Both the position numbers and the translations under genes were made by a program. Positions 1-8,198 of a stretch of 64,000 nucleotides of DNA are shown here, in pieces. The first letter of the stretch is position 1; each line of letters starts with the position of its first letter. This stretch comes from Sutcliffiella rhizosphaerae (GTDB lineage Bacteria; Bacillota; Bacilli; Bacillales; Bacillaceae_I). The DNA lies in contig NZ_CAKJTJ010000015.1 in assembly GCF_917563925.1 (NCBI RefSeq), forward strand, positions 1 to 64,000, given 5' to 3'. The notes below the pieces were generated by a model. The model saw only the letters and a program-made list of their open reading frames with translations. It did not search any database and was not told the DNA's origin.

Positions 1-45
1 AACCGCTAGTGTAATCTAAAAAATAAAAGCATATTTTTATACTAA

Positions 46-89
46 AAAACCGAACATATTTGATCAATCACTCAAATAAGTTCGGTTTT
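46..89 (-). terminator. Terminator of the ABC transporter operon
   Basis: A 16-bp stem with one mismatch (AAAACCGAAC arms at 46-55 and 80-89, extended inward by ATATTT/AAATAA) is followed on the minus strand by a T run. It lies about 47 bp after the stop of the ATPase gene and fits an intrinsic terminator for that operon. Confidence 0.85.
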
Positions 90-135
90 GTCTTAGGCTA
101 AAACATTTTTGTCCCAGCCCCGCTTCTTTAACTTT

Positions 136-930
136 TTAACTTAATAGCGCTCTGTCACTTGTCATCTTTTCACCGCGTATCCTTTGGAATTCTGATAACA
201 AACGCTCAATTGTTAAAGTTTTCTTTTCTTCTTCATCTACTTCTAATATGATTTGACCTTTATCCATCATAATCAGTCTGTTACCAAGATCAAGTGCCTG
301 TTGCATATTATGAGTCACCATTAATGTGGTTAGTTTTTTTTCTGCTACGATTTCTTTTGTAATGTTAGTTATTAATTCAGCTCTTGAAGGGTCAAGTGCA
401 GCTGTATGCTCGTCCAACAGAAGGATATCAGGGTCGGTGAATGTAGCCATTAGCAGTGACAATGCCTGCCTTTCACCTCCAGAAAGTAATCCAACTTTCG
501 CTGAGAGCCTATTTTCAAGTCCTAAATGTAGTGTTTCAAGGACTTCTTTAAAATAGGATTTTCTTTTCTTTGTTACACCTAGCTTTAACGTTCTTTTTTT
601 ATTACGAGCAAACGCCATTGCGAGATTTTCTTCTATTGTCATCGTCGGTGCAGTACCTGCCATAGGATCCTGAAATACCCTGCCAATGTATTTGGCTCTT
701 CTATGTTCTGCCATATAGGTGACATTTCGACCATCAATTTCTACTTTTCCAGTATCAGGGGTTAACACGCCGGAAATCATATTCATCATCGTTGATTTCC
801 CGGCACCATTACTGCCAATGATCGTTACAAAATCTCCCTTATCAAGTGTTAAATGGATAGAATCTAAAGCATTTTTTTCATCTAACGTCCCTTCATTGAA
901 CACCTTATTAATCTGAGTTAACTGTAGCAC
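136..930 (-). CDS. ABC transporter ATP-binding protein (TrpZ-type)
   Basis: Cytoplasmic ATPase subunit of the three-gene uptake system encoded with the next two genes. The protein has the Walker A motif GSNGAGKS, the signature LLSGGERQ, the Walker B string ILLLDEHTAALD and an H-loop in MVTHN. It resembles the ATPases paired with LivH-like permeases. I chose the GTG at 930, preceded by GGAAAGGGGG, instead of the ATG at 960: the upstream ten residues look unlike the family and would extend the overlap with the permease gene. With this start the two genes overlap by 23 bp, which suggests translational coupling. It is the last gene before the terminator at 46-89. Confidence 0.88.
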   Translation of the reverse strand: MLQLTQINKVFNEGTLDEKNALDSIHLTLDKGDFVTIIGSNGAGKSTMMNMISGVLTPDTGKVEIDGRNVTYMAEHRRAKYIGRVFQDPMAGTAPTMTIEENLAMAFARNKKRTLKLGVTKKRKSYFKEVLETLHLGLENRLSAKVGLLSGGERQALSLLMATFTDPDILLLDEHTAALDPSRAELITNITKEIVAEKKLTTLMVTHNMQQALDLGNRLIMMDKGQIILEVDEEEKKTLTIERLLSEFQRIRGEKMTSDRALLS

Positions 931-1930
931 GTTGGTCCCCCTTTCCACCGGTTGCGGCAAGAGATTGGAGCTTCAGTATCTTTTGTCTTTTTCGTTTTCT
1001 TTCACGGTATCCATCTATGAGTTTTGGAGTAATGAGGGCAAGAATTACGATGGTAGCTGTAATCGCTTTTAAATCCCCTGTTTCTAAAAACTCAACACGA
1101 AGTGCCAATGTAACAACGATTCTGTAAATAATTGCTCCTCCAATTACGGCTAAGGTAGTTCTGGCAATTGTTTTTGTTCCAAAGATTGCTTCTCCGATAA
1201 TGACAGAAGCAAGTCCAATAATAATCATCCCAATTCCCATCCCTACATCCGCATAGCCCCCGTGCTGGGCAATCAATGCACCAGAGAAAGCAACCATTGC
1301 GTTAGAAACGCCTAGGCCAAGAATTACTAATCCATTTGTATTCGCCGATAAACTTCGAATCATTCGCTTGTTATCACCAGTTGCTCGTACTGCCAGTCCA
1401 ATTTCTGTTTTCAAGAACCAGTCTGTAAAGTACTTTATAGCAAATGTCACGAGCAACATGACAATGATAATTCCCCAAGATCGAGGGATAAAGGCTCCTA
1501 ATCCAATCGAAGAGAATATTTTATTTAGAAATGGATCTATGCCTAAACCATTCCACCATTCCCTTACATCTGTAAAGAAAGTATTACTGCTTAACAATGG
1601 AACATTGGAACGTCCCATTATTCGTAGGTTTATCGAATAAAGAGCAATCATCATTAATATCCCGGATAAAAGGGCATTAATTTTTCCGAAAGTATGTAAG
1701 ACACCAGTTATACATCCAGCAAAAAATCCTGCTACCATTGCAATTAAAGTTGCTACAACTGGATTATATCCACTGACAATCATCGTTGCTGCTACAGCAG
1801 CACCAGTAACAAAACTACCATCTACCGTGAGATCAGGAAAATCAAGGACCCTAAAGGAAAGATATACCCCCAGGGCCATGATTGCGTAGATGATTCCCAA
1901 TTCGACTGAACCAAAAAGAGCTGTAATCAC
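908..1930 (-). CDS. ABC transporter permease (TrpY-type, LivH-like)
   Basis: Integral membrane permease of 340 residues with about eight to ten hydrophobic segments from the N-terminus on. It is of the branched-chain amino acid/ribose permease fold (BPD_transp_2-like), as used by transporters whose binding protein is of the ABC_sub_bind family. The start is GTG at 1930 behind GAGGAGATG. The C-terminal 30 residues are basic and cytoplasmic. It lies between the lipoprotein gene (23-bp gap) and the ATPase gene (23-bp overlap). The substrate cannot be read from the sequence; related systems move tryptophan or other aromatic or small organic compounds. Confidence 0.87.
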   Translation of the reverse strand: MITALFGSVELGIIYAIMALGVYLSFRVLDFPDLTVDGSFVTGAAVAATMIVSGYNPVVATLIAMVAGFFAGCITGVLHTFGKINALLSGILMMIALYSINLRIMGRSNVPLLSSNTFFTDVREWWNGLGIDPFLNKIFSSIGLGAFIPRSWGIIIVMLLVTFAIKYFTDWFLKTEIGLAVRATGDNKRMIRSLSANTNGLVILGLGVSNAMVAFSGALIAQHGGYADVGMGIGMIIIGLASVIIGEAIFGTKTIARTTLAVIGGAIIYRIVVTLALRVEFLETGDLKAITATIVILALITPKLIDGYRERKRKRQKILKLQSLAATGGKGDQRATVNSD

Positions 1931-1953
1931 GTCCGAATCATCTCCTCATTTAC

Positions 1954-2952
1954 TTATTTTTCATCATGAAATTCTGCAATATCTGCCCATGCTTCCTGAA
2001 CATCCACCCCTTGCGCCTCTGCCGCTTCGGTATTAATAACCAGCTTTAGATTTTGCGGGTATGCTACTGGAATTTCAGATGCTTTCTTTTCACCTTTTAA
2101 AATTTGGACTGCCATCAATCCCGTTTCATAGCCGAGATCAAAATAGCTGAATCCTGAAGCAGCTACTGCACCAAGCTCCATAGAATCGAGCTCTCCAGCA
2201 AATAAAGGAATCTTTTCATTATTTGCTACTCCAACAACTGTTTGAAACGCAGATACCACTGTGTTATCTGTAGGGATATAAATAGCATCCACTCTTCCTA
2301 TGAGTGATTCTGCTGCCTGCTGTACTTCAGCTGAAGTGGAAACGGATGCTTCCACAATAGATGCACCTTTTGATTCAGCAATCTCTTTTACCTTTTGTAC
2401 TTGTACGATTGAATTCTGTTCACCTGCATTGTATAAAACACCTATATTTTTTGCTCCAATCTGATCCACAATAAAGTTAATGGTACTTGTAATAGCATCT
2501 GGATGTGTATCAGAAGTACCAGTTATGTTTTCACCTGGCTCATCGAATGACTTGACTAACTCAGCGCCAACTGGGTCTGTGACAGAAGTGAAAACTATCG
2601 GAATGTCTTTTGTAGCCTGCAATGCACTTTGAGCACTAGGTGTGGAGTTTGCAAAAATCAAATCGACTTCATTGGCAACAAAATTATCAGCGATTGGCTT
2701 ATTGTTATTAGGATCCCCCTGTGCAATTTGCACATCGTATTTTACATTCTCTCCTTCTTTGTAACCGTTTTCTTCAAGTGCTTTCTTAAATCCCTCAAAA
2801 GCGGCATCCAGTGAAGGATGTTCTACAATTTGGGTGACTCCAACGACAATCTGATCATCATCATTTCCACCAGTCGTTTCAGAATTACAGCCTGCAAGTA
2901 ATGCAACACATGCTACAGAAGCCAGCATAGTTCTTAATTTGAACCTTTTCAT
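1954..2952 (-). CDS. Substrate-binding lipoprotein (ABC_sub_bind, TrpX-type)
   Basis: Extracytoplasmic binding protein anchored by a lipid. A signal peptide ends in the lipobox LLAGC with the modified Cys at residue 22. The rest has the two-lobed periplasmic-binding fold, with family strings such as VGVTQIVEHPSLDA near the start of lobe one and the run VFTSVTDPVGAELV. It is the first gene of the operon, behind a good sigma-A promoter at 3100-3129. Members near a tryptophan T-box are called TrpX. No T-box sequence is visible upstream here, so the ligand stays open. Confidence 0.88.
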   Translation of the reverse strand: MKRFKLRTMLASVACVALLAGCNSETTGGNDDDQIVVGVTQIVEHPSLDAAFEGFKKALEENGYKEGENVKYDVQIAQGDPNNNKPIADNFVANEVDLIFANSTPSAQSALQATKDIPIVFTSVTDPVGAELVKSFDEPGENITGTSDTHPDAITSTINFIVDQIGAKNIGVLYNAGEQNSIVQVQKVKEIAESKGASIVEASVSTSAEVQQAAESLIGRVDAIYIPTDNTVVSAFQTVVGVANNEKIPLFAGELDSMELGAVAASGFSYFDLGYETGLMAVQILKGEKKASEIPVAYPQNLKLVINTEAAEAQGVDVQEAWADIAEFHDEK

Positions 2953-3099
2953 ACAAATCCCCCTTTAGTATTGTACTGAACTTATCAAAATGTATCTCTT
3001 TGCAAGTTCAATGTATTTTTTAAAAGCGATTATAAAATATAACCACTTGTAAAACCTATAAACTATGATGAATATTTTCAGTTTCGTATTTTCACCGTT

Positions 3100-3129
3100 A
3101 TATTATCACTTATAGTAAATTAGTGTCAA
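3100..3129 (-). promoter_or_regulatory. Sigma-A promoter of the TrpXYZ-type operon
   Basis: On the minus strand TTGACA (3124-3129) and TAATAT (3100-3105) are separated by 18 bp. The leader to the lipoprotein start is about 140 nt. I looked in it for a T-box AGGGTGG core or another riboswitch and found none. Confidence 0.8.
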
Positions 3130-3214
3130 TATATTCTAAAAATTTAAAATACATATACTATTTTACTATAAATTTTCTTTTACTCATAGAAAACCTTTTT
3201 ATTTTTGTTTCCTT

Positions 3215-3244
3215 TCATAAAAAAGAAAACCTCTTAAATGAGGT
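3215..3244 (-). terminator. Short hairpin after the nitronate monooxygenase gene
   Basis: On the minus strand ACCTC-ATTTAA-GAGGT is followed by TTTCTTTTTT. The stem is only 5 bp but the T run is good. It lies about 85 bp past the stop of the flavoprotein gene. Confidence 0.55.
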
Positions 3245-3327
3245 CTCTTCATACTGTTTAAAAAAGTCCGTATTTATCTGGATTCACCATTGCTCTGAAT
3301 CTCTTAAAAGATTTACCTTTCTAATTT

Positions 3328-4278
3328 CTAGTCCAATAACGTAGTGGCTTTTTGTAATTGTTCTTTTGCTTCCTGCAACATTGATTGAAATAATTCTTCC
3401 ACAGTAGGAATATCTGAAATCAGTCCAGAGATCTGTCCTCCATTAATAAATCCCTTTTCTAACTCTCCATTAATTGCACCAATAATATGTTGTTCTTCTG
3501 TTGTTAGGTTATTAAAGCTATCCAGATCAATTCCATCTTTTTCTTTTTGTAACAGATAGGAAGCATATGGAGTTTGCATAACTCTCCTAACCCTTCCAAC
3601 TGATCTGCCGACAATGACGGTGCCATTATCATCTGCTTCTATGATCATTTGTTTATAGTTATCATGAAAAGGAGCTTCTCGTGTAGCTATCAATCTAGTT
3701 CCCATTTGCACTCCTGATGCTCCAAGAGAAAGAGCGGCAGCCAAACCTTTGCCACTCCCAATCCCACCTGCAGCAACTACTGGAATGGATACAGAATTGA
3801 CCACTTGGGGAATCAGTGTCATGGTAGTAGTTTCTAGGTTAGAGTTTATACCAGCCGCTTCATAGCCTTCTGCTACGATTATATCAGCACCTGCCCTTTC
3901 TGCCTTCACCGCTTGTTTAGGGGACGCGACTACACAGATTACCTTTACTCCATGCTCTTTTAGTTTGGGGATGATGGAGGTTGGATTCCCAGCCGACAGT
4001 GACGCAACAGCCACCTTGTGTTTAATAATCAATTTTAGGATTTCTTTTGTATATGAAGATACTGAGATAGCCACATTAATAGCAAATGGCTTTTTTGTAT
4101 TGTTTTTAGTGTCAATAATTATTTTTTCCACAACTTCTGGTGTCATAGTTCCTGCCCCTATGGTTCCAAGCCCACCTGCGTTTGAAACTGTTGCGGCAAG
4201 AGTTGCATTACTGATATTCCCCATTCCTCCTTGTATAATCGGCGATTCTATATTTAATATCTCTTTTAAGTTATTCAT
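3328..4278 (-). CDS. Nitronate monooxygenase / FabK-like flavoprotein
   Basis: FMN-dependent TIM-barrel enzyme of the 2-nitropropane dioxygenase/enoyl-ACP reductase II family; 316 residues is the usual length. Family strings seen are PIIQGGMG near residue 13, NAGGLGTIGAG, VVAAGGIGSGKG and the phosphate loop GVQMGTR. In the catalytic segment the family normally reads E-G-x-E-A-G-G-H, with His as the key residue; here it reads EGYEAAGINS, so His is replaced by Ile/Asn. The substrate (alkyl nitronate, enoyl-ACP or other) therefore cannot be assigned safely. It is divergent from the gamma-carbonic-anhydrase-like gene with 77 bp between starts, and stands alone on its strand. Confidence 0.8.
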   Translation of the reverse strand: MNNLKEILNIESPIIQGGMGNISNATLAATVSNAGGLGTIGAGTMTPEVVEKIIIDTKNNTKKPFAINVAISVSSYTKEILKLIIKHKVAVASLSAGNPTSIIPKLKEHGVKVICVVASPKQAVKAERAGADIIVAEGYEAAGINSNLETTTMTLIPQVVNSVSIPVVAAGGIGSGKGLAAALSLGASGVQMGTRLIATREAPFHDNYKQMIIEADDNGTVIVGRSVGRVRRVMQTPYASYLLQKEKDGIDLDSFNNLTTEEQHIIGAINGELEKGFINGGQISGLISDIPTVEELFQSMLQEAKEQLQKATTLLD

Positions 4279-4355
4279 CTAATATTTCACCCCTCGTAAA
4301 AATAATGTTATACTAATTTTAATATTTAGACAATAATTACATAGGAGTGAGGATA

Positions 4356-4871
4356 ATGATATATCCATATGGCGGAATATCACCCAAGGTAGATCACTCA
4401 GTATTCGTTGCACCTGGTGCTAGAATTATCGGAAATGTAACAATCGAAGAAGAATCAACTGTATGGTTTAATGCCGTGCTACGTGGAGACGAAGGCCCTA
4501 TCACAGTTGGAAAAAGGTGTAGTATTCAAGATAACGTTACTGCGCATTTATATGAAGGGTTTCCACTTGTCATTGAAGATGAGGTAACTGTTGGACATAC
4601 TGCCATTCTTCATGGGTGTACAGTCAGAAAACGCTGTATTATAGGTATGGGATCGACGATACTGGACGGAGCTGATATTGGGGAAGAATCTATCATTGGA
4701 GCTAATACATTAATACCTTCTGGAAAGAAAATACCACCTCGCTCTCTTGTGGTAGGTTCTCCAGGAAAAGTTATTAGAGAACTGACGGATAAAGATTTAG
4801 AGTTAATCCAACTTTCCATCGATACATATGTTCAAAAAGGAAAAGATTATCAAAAAGAGTTCGAAAAGTAA
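4356..4871 (+). CDS. Gamma-carbonic-anhydrase-like hexapeptide protein (YtoA/PaaY family)
   Basis: Left-handed beta-helix protein of 171 residues built on hexapeptide repeats (for example IIGNVT, GHTAIL, IIGMGS, IIGANT). The three zinc-ligand histidines of gamma-carbonic anhydrases can be placed in TAHLYEG, VGHT and LHGC. B. subtilis YtoA and E. coli PaaY/YrdA are relatives. PaaY is a thioesterase that clears dead-end CoA esters of the phenylacetate pathway, and this gene lies next to the paa cluster, converging on paaX. That role is inference: the length fits YtoA better than PaaY. I chose ATG 4356 behind GGAGTGAGG over the GTG at 4347. Confidence 0.82.
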   Translation: MIYPYGGISPKVDHSVFVAPGARIIGNVTIEEESTVWFNAVLRGDEGPITVGKRCSIQDNVTAHLYEGFPLVIEDEVTVGHTAILHGCTVRKRCIIGMGSTILDGADIGEESIIGANTLIPSGKKIPPRSLVVGSPGKVIRELTDKDLELIQLSIDTYVQKGKDYQKEFEK

Positions 4872-4880
4872 CGAAGCACC

Positions 4881-4918
4881 AAAAACAAAACCGGGCATTT
4901 TGCACGGTTTTGTTTTTT
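4881..4918 (+). terminator. Terminator of the gamma-carbonic-anhydrase-like gene
   Basis: Arms AAAACAAAACCG (4882-4893) and CGGTTTTGTTTT (4905-4916) form a 12-bp stem followed by T residues, ten bases after the stop codon. Confidence 0.85.
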
Positions 4919-4991
4919 GACTTAGGAAAAACACAAAATAAACTAATATATTCACAAGTTGTAAACTATAACAATATTATGTTAACTGTTG

Positions 4992-5035
4992 AAAAAGAAC
5001 ACTCCCCCTCTTTACTGAAATGTTCTTTTTTTTAA
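4992..5035 (-). terminator. Bidirectional terminator between the hexapeptide gene and paaX
   Basis: Arms AAAAAGAACA (4992-5001) and TGTTCTTTTT (5021-5030) pair perfectly. The hairpin gives a T run in either direction. It sits just after the paaX stop and is the likely end of the paa transcript. Confidence 0.75.
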
Positions 5036-5040
5036 TTGTA

Positions 5041-5916
5041 CTACTCCATCATATAAGGATGATCTAACACATCATAGCGTTTATCTTTTAATGTGAGCTC
5101 ATTTCCATCTTCAAAAACTTCCTCAAAAAAGCGGGAAGCCGGCTCCGCAAGCTCTTTATAATACTCACTAAATAATGAAGCGGCGTGACTACCTAGCCAC
5201 CTATTAGGCAGAAGTTCTTCTGGTAAACCAGGGTCGACAAATAGGAATTTGCGGTATTCGTGTACAAGTTTTGTTCTCTCTACAAAACACTCTGCATCTG
5301 ACATTTGACCTTTTCCAATTTTATTCTTATCGATAATGTATTTTTGGCTATATTCTTGAATGAAAACTTGATACCTTCCGTTAATGTCATCAAGGTCCCA
5401 GCTTTTTAATACAAGGCGTTCGTTCTCATGTGGCCCATGGTAGTCAGAAATAAAGAAATCGACATAATCACTAATCTCATACTTAGAGATCAGATCTTGT
5501 ACTTGCTTTTCTAATGCATTGGGTGAAATCCAACAACTATTAGAGAGCGTTCCGAAGCCACTCCAAACTAATTCTTTTCGAAGTTCGTCTCTCACAGTTC
5601 TAATCTCTTCTGGTATGGAATACATTAACATCCGCCATTTTCCATCCCAACTCTCCGTTTTCAACTTAAAAATACGTTTTGCAGCTTCATCAATACGCTT
5701 TACTCCACGCTCTGTTAAATAATAATAGCTTTTATTACCTTTTTTTTCGGCCTGGACCCATCCTTGTTTATTCATCCGTGAAATTGCAGCTCTCACTGCT
5801 TGATCATTGTGACCAAATTCATTTAGTAACTTGATTAAGCTTCCAATCCATATTTTATTTCCATAGTGCCTGACATAATCTCCATATAGGGTAAATATCA
5901 TAGATCTTGTATTCAT
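5041..5916 (-). CDS. paaX: Phenylacetate operon repressor PaaX
   Basis: Transcriptional repressor of the PaaX family. It has an N-terminal winged helix (residues about 1-80, with the string SLIKLLNEFGHNDQAVRAAI), a middle domain and a C-terminal PaaX domain. In E. coli PaaX releases its operator when phenylacetyl-CoA binds, so it would sense the product of the paaK gene here. The start is taken as the second ATG (5916), 9 bases after AGAGG; the ATG at 5923-5925 directly touches that site and is less likely. It is the last gene of the cluster, 131 bp after paaJ and behind a hairpin, so it may be partly uncoupled from the catabolic genes. A TAACGCGTTA palindrome lies upstream at about 5979-5990. 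Confidence 0.9.
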   Translation of the reverse strand: MNTRSMIFTLYGDYVRHYGNKIWIGSLIKLLNEFGHNDQAVRAAISRMNKQGWVQAEKKGNKSYYYLTERGVKRIDEAAKRIFKLKTESWDGKWRMLMYSIPEEIRTVRDELRKELVWSGFGTLSNSCWISPNALEKQVQDLISKYEISDYVDFFISDYHGPHENERLVLKSWDLDDINGRYQVFIQEYSQKYIIDKNKIGKGQMSDAECFVERTKLVHEYRKFLFVDPGLPEELLPNRWLGSHAASLFSEYYKELAEPASRFFEEVFEDGNELTLKDKRYDVLDHPYMME

Positions 5917-6027
5917 TATGTACATCCTCTTCCTTCAAACTATCGAGCTTTATATTACACTAGTTTCATTTTATCAGAGTAACGCGTTATAGAAAAGGTG
6001 AAGTTACTGTTAAAAATTTGCACCACA

Positions 6028-6058
6028 AAGAATCATAGAGATACCCCCTATGATTCTT
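6028..6058 (-). terminator. Hairpin overlapping the paaJ stop codon
   Basis: AAGAATCATAG (6028-6038) and CTATGATTCTT (6048-6058) form an 11-bp perfect stem that includes the paaJ stop codon. The following T run is weak, so it may be an attenuating or mRNA-protecting hairpin between paaJ and paaX rather than a full terminator. Confidence 0.55.
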
Positions 6059-7256
6059 CCATTCCTTCTACGATGGTTGCAATCCCCTGCCCAACTCCCA
6101 CACACATAGTTGCAAGCCCATATTTTACTTTTCTCTTTTTCATTTCGTGCACAAGTGTAGTAAGGATTCTTGCGCCACTTGCACCAAGAGGATGTCCAAA
6201 TGCTATCGCACCACCATTTACATTCACTTTTTTAGTGTCCAGCTCCAGCTGACGAATACACTCTAGTGACTGTGATGCAAATGCTTCATTTATCTCGATT
6301 AACTCGATATCTGCAATAGAAATACCAGCTCGTTTGACTGCTTTTTTGGTTGCAGAAATGGGACCAATCCCCATGATATTAGGCATTATTCCAGACACAG
6401 CAGAAGTAACATATTTAGCAAGAGGAGTGACACCTAGCTCTTTTGCGATTTCTGCGCTCATTAGTAATAATGCCGACGCTCCATCATTTACACCTGAAGC
6501 ATTGCCAGCTGTTACCGTTCCACCATCAAAAATCGGTCGTAATCTTGAAAGCTTTTCCATAGTTGTGTCTGGACGTGGGTGTTCATCCTCTTCAATAATC
6601 GTTTCATTGCCTTTACGGTCGAAAATAGACACTGGAACTAATTCTTCCTTAAAACGATGATTTTCCATAGCTAGTTTTGCTTTTTGTTGGCTCTCAAATG
6701 CAAATCTATCCTGTTCGTCTCTGGAGATGGAAAAAGCTTCAGCTACATTCTCCGCTGTTTTAGGCATCGTATCAGCCCCATACATACCTTCAAGATTCTT
6801 GTTTGTAAACCTCCAGCCAATTGTTGTATCCATCAATTCTATGTTTCCGCGCGGATAATCCACTTCCGGCTTCGCCATGACAAATGGGGCTCTTGTCATG
6901 CTTTCCGTACCACCTGCAATGAAAATATCCCCTTCCCCTGCCATAATAGCTCTTGCTGCATAATTGACTGCATCTAGACCAGATCCACATAGGCGATTAA
7001 TCGTTGTTCCTGCCACATCTACTGGAAGACCTGCAAGTAATGCACTCATTCTTGCTACATTCCGATTATCTTCCCCTGCTTGATTTGCATTCCCAAACAC
7101 AACTTCTTCAATTCGTTGGACAGGTACATCAGGATTCCTGCTTATTAATGCTTTGATAACTATTGCACCTAGATCATCTGGTCGCACTGTTTTCAAGCTA
7201 CCTTTGTATCTTCCAATTGGTGTACGACATGCATCCACTATCACTACTTCCTTCAT
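6048..7256 (-). CDS. paaJ: 3-oxoadipyl-CoA/3-oxo-5,6-dehydrosuberyl-CoA thiolase
   Basis: Thiolase of 402 residues for the last step of phenylacetate breakdown, giving acetyl-CoA and succinyl-CoA. The acyl-accepting Cys is in NRLCGSGLDA (about residue 90), the base His in GHPLGASGAR and the second Cys in TMCVGVGQGIA. The strings ANQAGEDNRNVARM and TTIGWRF are characteristic of PaaJ/PcaF rather than of general acetyl-CoA acetyltransferases. The start is the ATG at 7256 behind AAAGGTGAGG; an upstream extension of 14 residues is not family-like. It follows paaH by 13 bp. Confidence 0.92.
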   Translation of the reverse strand: MKEVVIVDACRTPIGRYKGSLKTVRPDDLGAIVIKALISRNPDVPVQRIEEVVFGNANQAGEDNRNVARMSALLAGLPVDVAGTTINRLCGSGLDAVNYAARAIMAGEGDIFIAGGTESMTRAPFVMAKPEVDYPRGNIELMDTTIGWRFTNKNLEGMYGADTMPKTAENVAEAFSISRDEQDRFAFESQQKAKLAMENHRFKEELVPVSIFDRKGNETIIEEDEHPRPDTTMEKLSRLRPIFDGGTVTAGNASGVNDGASALLLMSAEIAKELGVTPLAKYVTSAVSGIMPNIMGIGPISATKKAVKRAGISIADIELIEINEAFASQSLECIRQLELDTKKVNVNGGAIAFGHPLGASGARILTTLVHEMKKRKVKYGLATMCVGVGQGIATIVEGMEES

Positions 7257-7269
7257 TAACCTCACCTTT

Positions 7270-8124
7270 CTAGTTGTTAGTTTCGTAATCGTAAACACCT
7301 TTTCCCGTTTTACGGCCTAATCTACCTGCCTTTACATATTTTTCAAGTAAAGGGGCAGGTCGATATTTCTCACCGAGTTTTTCATGAAGATATTTTAAAT
7401 TGTTTAGGCGGGTATCTAATCCGACTAGATCACCAAGCTCAAAAGGTCCCATCGGATAATTCAGTCCGAGTTTGATTGCCTTATCAATTTCTTCGGGAGT
7501 TCCAACTCCTTCTTGTAGCATGTAAAAAGCTTCGTTACCGACTAGTGCACTAATTCGACTAGTGACAAATCCTGGAAATTCATTTACGATAACGGTCTCC
7601 TTTCCCATTTTTTCTGCAACAAGGCGAATGTATTCAGAGGTTTCATCACTTGTTTCCAAACCTCTTACAATTTCCACGAGCTTCATTTTATGTACTGGAT
7701 TAAAGAAATGCATTGCAATTACCTTATCGGGACAATCGGTGAAGCTTGCGATTTCGGTTGGACTCATTGTGGATGTATTTGAAGCGAAATAGCAGCTTGC
7801 TGGCGCGGCCTTATTTACTCTTTCAAAAACAGACTTCTTAACCGCCAAGTTTTCCGGTACCGCTTCGATAATAAGATTTGCACTTGATGCAGCATCTTCA
7901 AGACTTGTGGAGTAGGTCAAATTTTGCTTGAAGAACTTATTCTGTTCTTCTGTGATCTTTCCCCTTTCCATTCCTTTTAGATGTATTTTTTCTAGCTCTT
8001 CCCTTGCACTTCCGAGTTGCATTTCTTCTACATCAACAAGAAATGTATGGTAGCCGCCGAGTGCGCTAACATACGCAATTCCCCGCCCCATTACTCCAGA
8101 GCCAACAACTACAATTCTCTCCAT
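7270..8124 (-). CDS. paaH: 3-hydroxyacyl-CoA dehydrogenase
   Basis: NAD-dependent oxidation of the 3-hydroxyadipyl-CoA intermediate is the expected role in this operon. The 284-residue protein has the Rossmann string VVGSGVMGRGIA at its N-terminus, the catalytic-loop string MHFFNPVHKMKLVEI with the family His, and a C-terminal 3HCDH domain (YPMGPFELGDLVGLDT). It is the size of HbdA/MmgB-type enzymes, about 190 residues shorter than the E. coli PaaH, which carries an extra domain. ATG 8124 follows AAAGGAGG. It sits between the aldehyde dehydrogenase and paaJ genes. Confidence 0.88.
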   Translation of the reverse strand: MERIVVVGSGVMGRGIAYVSALGGYHTFLVDVEEMQLGSAREELEKIHLKGMERGKITEEQNKFFKQNLTYSTSLEDAASSANLIIEAVPENLAVKKSVFERVNKAAPASCYFASNTSTMSPTEIASFTDCPDKVIAMHFFNPVHKMKLVEIVRGLETSDETSEYIRLVAEKMGKETVIVNEFPGFVTSRISALVGNEAFYMLQEGVGTPEEIDKAIKLGLNYPMGPFELGDLVGLDTRLNNLKYLHEKLGEKYRPAPLLEKYVKAGRLGRKTGKGVYDYETNN

Positions 8125-8198
8125 TAGGATGTTTCCTCCTTTAACACGTTGTAAAAGAGCAAAGAGGCATCCCCTTTGCTCAAGATACACTTATGACT

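Noticed and set aside
2953-3100. T-box or other riboswitch in the transporter leader
   Set aside because: No AGGGTGG-like core, no specifier stem and no terminator/antiterminator pair could be found by eye.
5979-5990. TAACGCGTTA as a PaaX autoregulatory operator
   Set aside because: It lies near a possible paaX -35 region but shares no sequence with the paaA/paaK motif, and the promoter itself is weak.
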